Shown here: one piece after another, positions 9,325-16,347 of the stretch
How the letters are laid out: the number at the start of each line of letters is the position of its first letter
Numbering within the stretch: the first letter of the stretch is position 1
Assembly: GCF_031344055.1 (NCBI RefSeq)
Contig: NZ_JADBEN010000001.1
Length of the DNA stretch: 64,000 nucleotides
Reading direction: 5' to 3' (one strand)
DNA from: Methylobacillus flagellatus_A
GTDB lineage: Bacteria > Pseudomonadota > Gammaproteobacteria > Burkholderiales > Methylophilaceae
The notes under the pieces: model-generated
What the model was told of the DNA's origin: nothing
The model's input: only the letters and a program-made list of their open reading frames with translations
Databases searched by the model: none
Translations under genes and position numbers: made by a program

Positions 9325-10077
9325 TCATGCCGCGATTGAAAGGGATTGCAGCAACTCCTTGCCGTGGGCCAGCCTGACCACGTCGCCAATCACGATAATG
9401 GCGGGGCTGGCGAGGCCTGCCTGCTGTACTGCCGCCGTCAGCAATGACAATGTGCTGGTGACATGCTGCTGCTGGGGGAGCGAACCGTTCTGGATCGCCG
9501 CCGCCGGCGTATCGGGGGACATGCCGCTTGCCAGCAGCTCGCTGGTGATGCTGGCGAGCCGTTTCATTCCCATATAGATCACCAGGGTGGTGCCGCTTTC
9601 GGCCAGGGCTTTCCAGTTCTGCCCGCTCCCGCCGTCCTGCAGGTGGCCGGTGACGAAGCTCACGCCGTGCGTGTAGGCGCGATGAGTGACCGGGATGCCC
9701 AGGGCAGCTGGCACGGCGATGCCGCTGGTGACGCCGGGAATCACTTCCACCTCGATGCCTGCGGCCCGCAGCTCCAGCATTTCCTCGCCGCCGCGGCCGA
9801 ACAGGAAGGGGTCGCCGCCTTTCAGCCTGGCGACGGTCTGGCCTTGTTCCGCCAGCGCTATCATCATGCGGTTGATGAAGTGTTGCGGCGTGGATTTGCA
9901 GCCGCCGCGCTTGCCGACCTCGATGACGCGTGCTTGCGGCGCATGTTGGAGGATTTCACGGTTGACCAGGTCGTCCACGAGGATAACTTCGGCCTGCTGC
10001 ATGGCCTTGACCGCCTTCAACGTTACGAGCTCCGGGTCGCCGGGTCCTGCGCCTATCAAATAAACTTTTCCTGACAT
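9325..10077 (-). CDS. cobA: Uroporphyrinogen-III C-methyltransferase
   Basis: 250 residues with the SUMT signatures GAGPGDPELVTLKA, VRLKGGDPFLFGRGGEE (here ARLKGGDPF) and IPGVTSGIAVPAALGIPVTHR. It makes precorrin-2 from uroporphyrinogen III with SAM, the first committed step to siroheme, which NirB needs. No CysG dehydrogenase/ferrochelatase domain is fused. It lies 13 nt after the porin gene, so cofactor supply is co-transcribed with nitrate uptake. Confidence 0.93.
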   Translation of the reverse strand: MSGKVYLIGAGPGDPELVTLKAVKAMQQAEVILVDDLVNREILQHAPQARVIEVGKRGGCKSTPQHFINRMMIALAEQGQTVARLKGGDPFLFGRGGEEMLELRAAGIEVEVIPGVTSGIAVPAALGIPVTHRAYTHGVSFVTGHLQDGGSGQNWKALAESGTTLVIYMGMKRLASITSELLASGMSPDTPAAAIQNGSLPQQQHVTSTLSLLTAAVQQAGLASPAIIVIGDVVRLAHGKELLQSLSIAA

Positions 10078-10090
10078 TTTTTCGCCTCTA

Positions 10091-11503
10091 TCAGAAGGTG
10101 TACATCATGGTGAGCCAGAGTTTTTCCGTATCGCGCACCCGGCCCGCGGCATTGTTGCCTGGCAAGGCGGTGTATTGGTCCCTCTCGGAATACTTGCCGT
10201 ATTCGAGCTTGGTCATCAGGTGCGCGTTGACGTTATAGGTGACGGCGGCATTCCATTCCGTTCCGTATTGGTCGCCGAAACCCCCGCCTATGGTATTGAA
10301 GCGGTCATCCGACTTGATGACGTGATAATCGGCAAAGAACAGGAAGTCGCCGATCTTGTAGGTCGCGGTAACGAACGTATCCTTGATGCCTTCCAACGGC
10401 GTGGTGAGGAACTTGTCCACCCAGCCCTGGAATAGGTGGTTGGTGCCGAACGGGGTCTGGAAGGCGTAACGTCCGTTGTTGCTGGACAGCAGCTCCTGGT
10501 CGGCGCGCAGCGAGAAATTGCCATAGGCCGCGCCGCCGCCCAGCTTGTAGTAGTGGGCATCGATACGGGAGTCGCCGCCGCTGTAATCGGTCTGCTTGGC
10601 GTATTCCGCCGTGTAGAGGCCTTTCCAGTGGGGCGTGAACGCATGCGCGCCGTCCAGCCGTATGCCCAGGGTCTTGTTGCCCTGGTCGGCTTCCTGGTTG
10701 ATGTTGCCGTTCTTGCCGGCGGCAATGCCGCCCGTCCCTGCGGCGTTGCCAAACCACGCGCGGCCAAAACCGAGATCGTCGAAGCTGGAGAAATAGCCGT
10801 AACCCGTCACGGATGCGGTCGGCGAAATCCGGTATTTCAGGTTGACGATTTCCAGCGCGCCGTCGGAGCGCAGCTTGGTGGTGATCTGTTTCACGCGTTC
10901 GATATGGCCGACATAGATTTCAGTATCGGGCAACGACTTGTTCAGCACGGTGACGCCGTCGAACACCTGCATGACCTGGCGGAAGGCGATATCGCCGATG
11001 AAGCGCACGTTGTCCAGGTTGATCTGCTGGCGGCCGATACGCACGCGGTTGTTCTTGATGCCGGTCCAGTCGACGTACAACTGGTTGATATCGGTATCGT
11101 CAGGATCGACGATCTTGGCGTAGTCCAGCTTCCCGAGCTGGTTGGAGACGCTGTTGATCAATGCGCCGTTGGTGCTGTCATTGAAATCGTCCTTGAACTT
11201 GCTGACGTCGATGATCTGCCCGGCAAAACTGAAATTGTTGTATGGCGCTGTTTGCCAGCCGACCAGGCTGCGCAGCGTCACGCCATTGGCATCCTTGAGC
11301 GGCCGGCCGCTGGGGGGGTTGCCGTCCTGTTCCACATGTTCGTAACGCAGGCGGAAGCTGGTCAGGTTCTTGCCGGCCTTGACGGCATCCATGAAGGTAT
11401 ATTCCGGCGCGGCCTCTTCCGCCTGGGCTGCGGCAGTGAGCGCCAGCCCCAGCAAGCCGCCATAACAGGCTTGACGGATCATGAATCTCGAATTACTTTG
11501 CAT
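10091..11503 (-). CDS. Outer-membrane porin of the alginate-export family, nitrate locus
   Basis: 470 residues with a signal peptide (MIRQACYGGLLGLALTAAAQAEE). A long alternating beta-barrel sequence ends in an aromatic residue (LWLTMMYTF), typical of outer-membrane porins. AAGGAG lies 6 nt before the ATG. It resembles the alginate_exp family proteins often found in nitrate assimilation clusters. As first gene of unit B behind a nitrate-controlled leader, it probably lets nitrate or nitrite through the outer membrane; that function is inferred from context. Confidence 0.82.
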   Translation of the reverse strand: MQSNSRFMIRQACYGGLLGLALTAAAQAEEAAPEYTFMDAVKAGKNLTSFRLRYEHVEQDGNPPSGRPLKDANGVTLRSLVGWQTAPYNNFSFAGQIIDVSKFKDDFNDSTNGALINSVSNQLGKLDYAKIVDPDDTDINQLYVDWTGIKNNRVRIGRQQINLDNVRFIGDIAFRQVMQVFDGVTVLNKSLPDTEIYVGHIERVKQITTKLRSDGALEIVNLKYRISPTASVTGYGYFSSFDDLGFGRAWFGNAAGTGGIAAGKNGNINQEADQGNKTLGIRLDGAHAFTPHWKGLYTAEYAKQTDYSGGDSRIDAHYYKLGGGAAYGNFSLRADQELLSSNNGRYAFQTPFGTNHLFQGWVDKFLTTPLEGIKDTFVTATYKIGDFLFFADYHVIKSDDRFNTIGGGFGDQYGTEWNAAVTYNVNAHLMTKLEYGKYSERDQYTALPGNNAAGRVRDTEKLWLTMMYTF

Positions 11504-11605
11504 GGGTTGCTCCTTTTCTCAGATGGGGTAACGGTAGTACCGGCCCGTCCTGCCCGACGGGCCTTCTTTTTTCCTGGTATCAAGCTGCCATCGCCTGTAA
11601 GCGCC

Positions 11606-11663
11606 AAAACAAAAAAGGCGTCCTGGTTGCAGACGGTATGTTGTCTGCAACCAGGACGCCTTT
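11606..11663 (-). terminator. Leader attenuator upstream of the porin-cobA-narK operon
   Basis: Minus strand has a perfect stem AAAGGCGTCCTGGTTGCAGA (20 bases shown) pairing across a short AT-rich loop, followed by TTTTTTGTTTT. It lies about 100 nt before the porin start and overlaps the hexaloop hairpin at 11654-11667. With no other gene nearby to terminate, it must act within the leader. Confidence 0.9.
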
Positions 11664-11667
11664 GTCC
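11654..11667 (-). promoter_or_regulatory. ANTAR (NasR-type) hexaloop hairpin, porin-operon leader
   Basis: Minus strand GGAC-AAAGGC-GTCC, with loop A1 and G4. It differs from the nirB copy by one loop base only. The 3' half is the start of the terminator stem, so binding of the antiterminator here would melt the terminator. Confidence 0.83.
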
Positions 11668-11781
11668 TTGGCCTTCAAAGCCCTGCGGGCTGCTGGGTAG
11701 CGCATCGCGGCGCCAGGTATTGCTGCGGATGCCGCTTAAACAATGGCAACCGCCATTGGCTGCCATTGTTAATCAGGGATT

Positions 11782-11797
11782 AGCAATTGCTGTGCCA
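11782..11797 (-). promoter_or_regulatory. Sigma-54 promoter of the porin-cobA-narK-kinase operon
   Basis: Minus strand TGGCACAGCAATTGCT fits TGGCACG-N4-TTGCW except for one base. The predicted start is near 11770, about 100 nt before the hexaloop hairpin and roughly 265 nt before the porin ATG. The gap 11504-11924 contains only this promoter, the leader and the activator sites at 11885-11919. Confidence 0.85.
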
Positions 11798-11884
11798 GGG
11801 AAGCTTTATTTCAAAACGCGATTGTTTTGTAAGGATATTTACCTGGGGAGGGAGTTTTGTTGAATCCGGCCAGCGATGCCGGTT

Positions 11885-11901
11885 TGCACCACCTGAGTGC
11901 G
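11885..11901 (-). promoter_or_regulatory. Candidate NtrC binding site
   Basis: TGCAC-N7-GTGCG on the plus strand is the NtrC dyad TGCAC-N7-GTGCA with one end mismatch. It lies about 90-100 bp upstream of the sigma-54 promoter, the normal enhancer distance. A second, weaker copy (TGCACCAGAGGTTCACT) follows at 11904-11920. NtrC itself is not in the window. Confidence 0.62.
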
Positions 11902-11924
11902 GTTGCACCAGAGGTTCACTGCCA

Positions 11925-13196
11925 TCACGATAGGGAGTTTTTCTTGGCGAGAATGTTGTCCGCCACATCGATGATTTTGCGATTCTGTTCCATGGCGGTG
12001 CTGCGCATGATTTTGTAGGCCTCTACCTCGCTGATGCCGCGCTTGCTCATGAGCAGGCCCTTGGCGCGCTCGATCTGTTTCCTCTCCGCCAGCGCTTTCT
12101 TGGTTTCCGACAGTTCGTTCTCAATCTCGGCAATCTGCTGCGATTGCTGCTGCAGCAGCGAGACGATGGACTCCATGGGATAGGAGTGCTGGTTGTCGTG
12201 CGCGAGGAAGGTATAGGCGTTTTCCACCGGGATGGAGAGGTTGAAGAAGGCGCTATCCAGCGTGGTGGCATGGGCCGGCTGGCTGCGCACTTTCTGCAGG
12301 TACTGGCGGGTCTTGTCCAAGTCGCTCTTCGCCTCGTGGATCAATGTCTCCAGCATGCCATGCATGCCCTTGATGAGCTGGCACTGGATATGCCAGATAT
12401 CGGTGAGGCGTTGGCTGCAGAGCTCGAACCATTCGTCCCCGTCGTGCGTTTTCACGGCTTGGCCGTCCTGCGCATGGGTGAGCTTGTTGCGGTATTGCCG
12501 GTGCCGCTGGTGGATGCTGGTATCCATCGAAGCCGCCCATGACTTTTGCAACGGGCTGCCGCCGAATTGGCAGAACAGCTCGAAATGCCTGTCCTGCAAG
12601 GCAACCAGCTCCAGCAGCTTGTGCTGGTGTTCCTGCTGCACATGGCCGGAGCCGAACATATAGGAGCCTACGGCGCGTTCCTGCCCGGCAAACTCCTTGC
12701 CCTGCACCAGGTTGTAGAGCGCGAGTAGATAAGTGGAGATCTTGCTGTTGACGGCATTGTCGGTAATGTCGAAGATCAGCGAAATCAGGCTGCCGATAAA
12801 GCGGTTGAAGGATTGTATGCAATCGGGAAATGAAATCTTGTGTAGCGTCACCTGGTGGCGTAGCGATTTCAGTTGGTCGAAGCCCAGCAATATCCACGAA
12901 ATCAGGGTGAGCTGCTTGGCGGCGGCCATGCTGTTATGGTCCAGGTGGCGCTGCAACGCCTCGCGGAATTTCACCTCCAGGCCCTGGTTCTGCTCGATGA
13001 TCTCGCTGCGCTCCTTGCCGAAACGCTGGCCAGCCGAAGCCAGGTACAGGCAGCTTGCGCCGCGCTCGGCCTGGATCTGGTGGATGATCAGGCCGATGGT
13101 CTCGACAAACACGGTGCATATCGACAGCCGCTCGAGCTCTTCGATATGCCGTATCTTGGCCAGGATGATGGTTTGGTCGGGAGAAATGTCTTTCAT
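11925..13196 (-). CDS. nasR: Nitrate-responsive transcription antiterminator (NIT domain + ANTAR)
   Basis: About 423 residues from ATG at 13196; a TTG six codons upstream (13214) is an alternative. Residues about 20-290 form a helical NIT sensor domain (HQIQAERGASCLYLASAGQRF, RQYRNKL). The C-terminal 60 residues are an ANTAR RNA-binding domain (ERKQIERAKGLLMSKRGISEVEAYKIMRSTAMEQNRKIIDVADNIL). In Klebsiella, NasR senses nitrate/nitrite through NIT and binds leader RNA to block termination. Three matching leaders lie in this window, one immediately downstream. It is probably the last gene of unit C, so NasR may raise its own level by read-through; no clear separate promoter is seen in the 135-bp gap upstream. 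Confidence 0.9.
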   Translation of the reverse strand: MKDISPDQTIILAKIRHIEELERLSICTVFVETIGLIIHQIQAERGASCLYLASAGQRFGKERSEIIEQNQGLEVKFREALQRHLDHNSMAAAKQLTLISWILLGFDQLKSLRHQVTLHKISFPDCIQSFNRFIGSLISLIFDITDNAVNSKISTYLLALYNLVQGKEFAGQERAVGSYMFGSGHVQQEHQHKLLELVALQDRHFELFCQFGGSPLQKSWAASMDTSIHQRHRQYRNKLTHAQDGQAVKTHDGDEWFELCSQRLTDIWHIQCQLIKGMHGMLETLIHEAKSDLDKTRQYLQKVRSQPAHATTLDSAFFNLSIPVENAYTFLAHDNQHSYPMESIVSLLQQQSQQIAEIENELSETKKALAERKQIERAKGLLMSKRGISEVEAYKIMRSTAMEQNRKIIDVADNILAKKNSLS

Positions 13197-13331
13197 ATCT
13201 AAATCCGGTAGCAAAAATCATGCGCAACAGCATGGCGGTGCTGGTTCAACGATGGTTGATCAATCGGCTAAGGCAACTGCAGAGCAGCAAGTTTCTTCCT
13301 GGAACCTTGATTTCTCTGGATGCATGCAGGT

Positions 13332-15056
13332 TCAGGAGAGTTTGATGATATAGAGCAGGACGACGACGAGCAGCAATAATAGCAGGCTGGTCGTCTTCCA
13401 GAACAGGAGAGGATTCTTTTCCACTAGCCCGCCACTGTGCCTGTCGAGGAATTGCCGGTTGGGGTGCCTCAGGTTATGGGTGAATTCCGACAAGACAGGG
13501 TAGCGTTTTTCCGCCTCCGGGTGCACTGCTCTCGCCAGCGCGTCGTCTATCCATGAGGGAATGCTGCTGTGCCCGTCGATCGCGGAAATATAGGACAGGC
13601 GCTGCAGTTGCGCGCGGGTCTTGATTCTGGCGGCCTGGGCGCCATAGGGCAGTTTGCCTGTGAGCATCTGGTAGGCGATGACGCCCAGGGAGAACTGGTC
13701 TGAAAGCGGCGAACCGGCATCGCCGAGGAGGTATTCGGGCGCCATGTACTGAACGGCGCCCGGAACTGGAAGGGTTTCCGGCGCATTGCACTCCTCAAGG
13801 CCTGCGACCCAGACTGCGCCGAAGTCGATGATTTTGACGACGCCATGCCGGTCTATCATGATGTTTTCCGGCCGCAAATCCCGGTGCAGCATCTCGGCGC
13901 GATGAAACGCCTGCAAACCCTTGGCAACCTGCTCAATGATACCGCGCACCGTTTCCAGGTCCGGCCTGGGGTTGTCCCTCATCCATTGCGCGAGGGTAAT
14001 GCCTTCGATGAACTCCATGGCGACATACAGATAACGGGGTTTGCGTCCGCGCTGGCACGGTTTCAGCACGTGCGCGCTGTTGATGCGCCGCGCCACCCAT
14101 TCTTCGAGCGCGAAGCGGTTCAGCTGCGCCGCGTTTGCACTCAGGTCGGTAGATAGCGTCTTGAGCGCAACCTGCTGGCCGGTATCGCTGTCGATCGCCA
14201 GGTAGAGGTGGCTGCGGTGGCTGTGGTGCAGTTCCCTGACGATATGGTAACCGTCGAAATCCATCCGTGCTTCCAGCAAGGGCGCTGGCAGGCTCGGGTA
14301 CTGCAAGAGCAGGCCGGGCCGATGCTGGTCAAGGCGGTCTATCCTGACAATCTGTATCGTCAGGTTGTCCCGGCTGCCGCGTTCAAGGGCCTCTTCCACG
14401 ATCCGTCTCGCAACGGCGTCTAGGTCATTCGCGTTGCTGGCGATGGCGGTGGCGACGCATTGCGCGTCCGTATGTTCGTACACGCCGTCCGAGGCCAGCA
14501 CGAAGATGTCCCCTTCCTCCACCGGCATGCACAGGTAGTCGATCTCGACCTGCGGGCCTATGCCCAATGCCCGACTCAGGTAGCTCTGCTCTGCATTGAC
14601 GGCGACCCTGTGATCCTCGGTGAGCTGTTCGAGCGCTTGGCCGCTGAGCCTATAGATGCGCGTGTCGCCGATATGAAAGAGGTGGGCCTGGCCGGATTTG
14701 ACCACCAGGGCGCTGAGCGTGCAGACATAGCCCTTGTCACTGTCATAGCGGTATTGGCTGCGCCGGGTCTGGGCATGCAGCCAGGAATTGACCGCGCTCA
14801 ATACGCACTGCACGGCATGCTTGACGCTCCACGCATCGGAGGTGCAGTAATAGTCGCTGAGCAGGCTCCGGATCACGGATTCGCTGGCGACCTGGCTGAC
14901 GGCGCTGCTGCTGATGCCGTCGGCCAACGCGACCACGATGCCCTTGGTAATGAGCTGGTGGCCTTGCGGGATGCAGGCGCCATGGAAATCCTGGTTGATG
15001 TCCTTGCGTCCCCGGTCGGAATGCTGGCCGAGGGAAATAGCGAGCGTATTGTTCAT
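13332..15056 (-). CDS. Second membrane-anchored PP2C phosphatase / Ser-Thr kinase
   Basis: 574 residues with the same architecture as the protein at 6329-8026. PP2C domain about 1-245 (ADGISSSAVSQ, HIGDTRIYRLSG, LASDGVYEH, GSRDNLT). Kinase about 270-530 with HRDLRPENIMID, a normal DFG (KIIDFGAVW) and MAPEYL. Carboxyl membrane anchor (TTSLLLLLLVVVLLYIIKLS). It lies between nirC and nasR, 57 nt after nirC, without an obvious Shine-Dalgarno sequence. Each paralogue is thus linked to one inorganic-nitrogen transporter. The target is unknown. Confidence 0.86.
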   Translation of the reverse strand: MNNTLAISLGQHSDRGRKDINQDFHGACIPQGHQLITKGIVVALADGISSSAVSQVASESVIRSLLSDYYCTSDAWSVKHAVQCVLSAVNSWLHAQTRRSQYRYDSDKGYVCTLSALVVKSGQAHLFHIGDTRIYRLSGQALEQLTEDHRVAVNAEQSYLSRALGIGPQVEIDYLCMPVEEGDIFVLASDGVYEHTDAQCVATAIASNANDLDAVARRIVEEALERGSRDNLTIQIVRIDRLDQHRPGLLLQYPSLPAPLLEARMDFDGYHIVRELHHSHRSHLYLAIDSDTGQQVALKTLSTDLSANAAQLNRFALEEWVARRINSAHVLKPCQRGRKPRYLYVAMEFIEGITLAQWMRDNPRPDLETVRGIIEQVAKGLQAFHRAEMLHRDLRPENIMIDRHGVVKIIDFGAVWVAGLEECNAPETLPVPGAVQYMAPEYLLGDAGSPLSDQFSLGVIAYQMLTGKLPYGAQAARIKTRAQLQRLSYISAIDGHSSIPSWIDDALARAVHPEAEKRYPVLSEFTHNLRHPNRQFLDRHSGGLVEKNPLLFWKTTSLLLLLLVVVLLYIIKLS

Positions 15057-15113
15057 GCCGGCATGTCTAGGCTACAGTCACGGTGAAGATAGCCATAGCT
15101 TGTCTTATCTCTC

Positions 15114-15926
15114 TCACCCAATACTGCGTTTCGGCGCTGTCCTGACGTGGGTGGAGTACAGGGTCAGCCCCGTGAATGCCAGCCCCCCGACCAAGTTGCC
15201 GAGTACGACGGGAAGCTCGTTCCAGATCAGGTAATCCATGATGGAGAAGTTGCCGCCCATGATGAGGGCCGAGGGGAAGAGGAACATGTTGACGATGGAG
15301 TGCTCGAAGCCCATGGCGAAGAACACCATGATGGGCATCCACATCGCAATCACCTTGCCAGAAACGCTGGTGGAAATCATGGCGCCGACCACCCCGGTGG
15401 ATACCATCCAGTTGCACATGACGGCGCGGATGAATACCGTCAGCATGCCGGCCGCGCCGAACTCGGCATAGCCCAGCGTACGTTTCTCGCCTATGCCGGC
15501 GATGATGGTGCCCACCTTGTCCGGCTCGGCTGCGAAACCATAGGTAAAGACGATGGCCATGAACACCGCCACCGTGAACGCGCCGAGGAAATTGCCGACG
15601 AATACCAGCCCCCAGTTGCGCAAAATGCCTTTGATGGTGACGCCCGGGCGCTTGTCGATCAGGGCCAGGGGCGTGAGCACGAACACGCCGGTGAGCAGGT
15701 CGAAGCCCAGCAGGTAGAGCATGACGAATCCCACCGGGAACAGGATGGCGCCGATCAGCGGATAGCCGGTCTGCACCGAGGCCGTCACGGCAAACACGGC
15801 GGCCAGCGCCAGGATGGCGCCAGCCATATAGGCCCGGATCACGGTATCGCGGGTCGACATGAATATCTTCGACTCGCCGGCATCGACCATTTTGGTCACG
15901 AACTCTGAAGGTAGGAGATAAGCCAT
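15114..15926 (-). CDS. nirC: Formate/nitrite transporter (NirC/FocA family)
   Basis: 270 residues with six hydrophobic segments and family signatures GFEHSIVNMFLFPSALI (pore His), LTGVFVL and GNFLGA. A ribosome-binding AGAGGTG lies 6 nt before ATG. FNT channels carry nitrite or formate. The nitrate-controlled leader directly upstream and the nasR gene downstream favour nitrite, but in a methylotroph formate cannot be excluded from sequence alone. Confidence 0.88.
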   Translation of the reverse strand: MAYLLPSEFVTKMVDAGESKIFMSTRDTVIRAYMAGAILALAAVFAVTASVQTGYPLIGAILFPVGFVMLYLLGFDLLTGVFVLTPLALIDKRPGVTIKGILRNWGLVFVGNFLGAFTVAVFMAIVFTYGFAAEPDKVGTIIAGIGEKRTLGYAEFGAAGMLTVFIRAVMCNWMVSTGVVGAMISTSVSGKVIAMWMPIMVFFAMGFEHSIVNMFLFPSALIMGGNFSIMDYLIWNELPVVLGNLVGGLAFTGLTLYSTHVRTAPKRSIG

Positions 15927-15941
15927 ACGTTACACCTCTTT

Positions 15942-16005
15942 AAAAATAAAAAAAGCGCCCACTCCTGATACCCCTCTTAAAAAAGGAATACCTGGAGTGG
16001 ACGCC
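15942..16005 (-). terminator. Leader attenuator upstream of nirC
   Basis: Minus strand GCGTCCACTCC pairs with GGAGTGGGCGC across a 30-nt loop, and is followed by TTTTTTTATTTTT. It stands only 16-20 nt before the nirC ribosome-binding site. The stem is less perfect than those of the other two leaders, but the layout is the same. Confidence 0.82.
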
Positions 16006-16012
16006 GTTGTCC
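15999..16012 (-). promoter_or_regulatory. ANTAR (NasR-type) hexaloop hairpin, nirC leader
   Basis: Minus strand GGAC-AACGGC-GTCC, identical over 14 bases to the nirB leader copy although the surrounding leader sequences are unrelated. That is good evidence for selection on the hairpin itself. Confidence 0.82.
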
Positions 16013-16092
16013 TAATCGTCAATCTCTGCGGAATATTGCGCTACGGTGAATGAACCACGCCGCCGATGGCATAGTGCATCCAGCGGTGATGC

Positions 16093-16108
16093 AGCAAAAA
16101 ATATGCCG
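16093..16108 (-). promoter_or_regulatory. Candidate sigma-54 promoter of nirC operon
   Basis: Minus strand CGGCATATTTTTTGCT keeps the essential GG and GC with correct spacing but is weaker than the other two promoters. Predicted start near 16081, about 70 nt before the hexaloop hairpin. Upstream at 16121-16140 is a dyad-like TGCGCGACGATGGTTGCGCA of unknown use. Nothing else is recognised up to 16347. Confidence 0.65.
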
Positions 16109-16347
16109 GGGTTAAATGATTGCGCGACGATGGTTGCGCAGTCCAAGGTGTTAGCGCCTGGTGATAGCGCGGATACGGTGGGGGCTGGATAGGTGTTGGA
16201 AGATGGCCGTTCATTGTCGTCAAGGCTGTGAGCACGATGGTTTTTACCCGCGAGTCGCATGGTGCTGCCATGGAACCTGCATTATCGGCAGCCAATTGCA
16301 CGTTTGTAGTGCATTTGCGCAAGAAGCTGCTTTATCGCGGTGCATAT

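Noticed and set aside
13211..13226. Possible sigma-54 promoter before nasR (GCGCATGATTTTTGCT, minus strand)
   Set aside because: The essential GG of the -24 box is CG, and the start would fall at the start codon.
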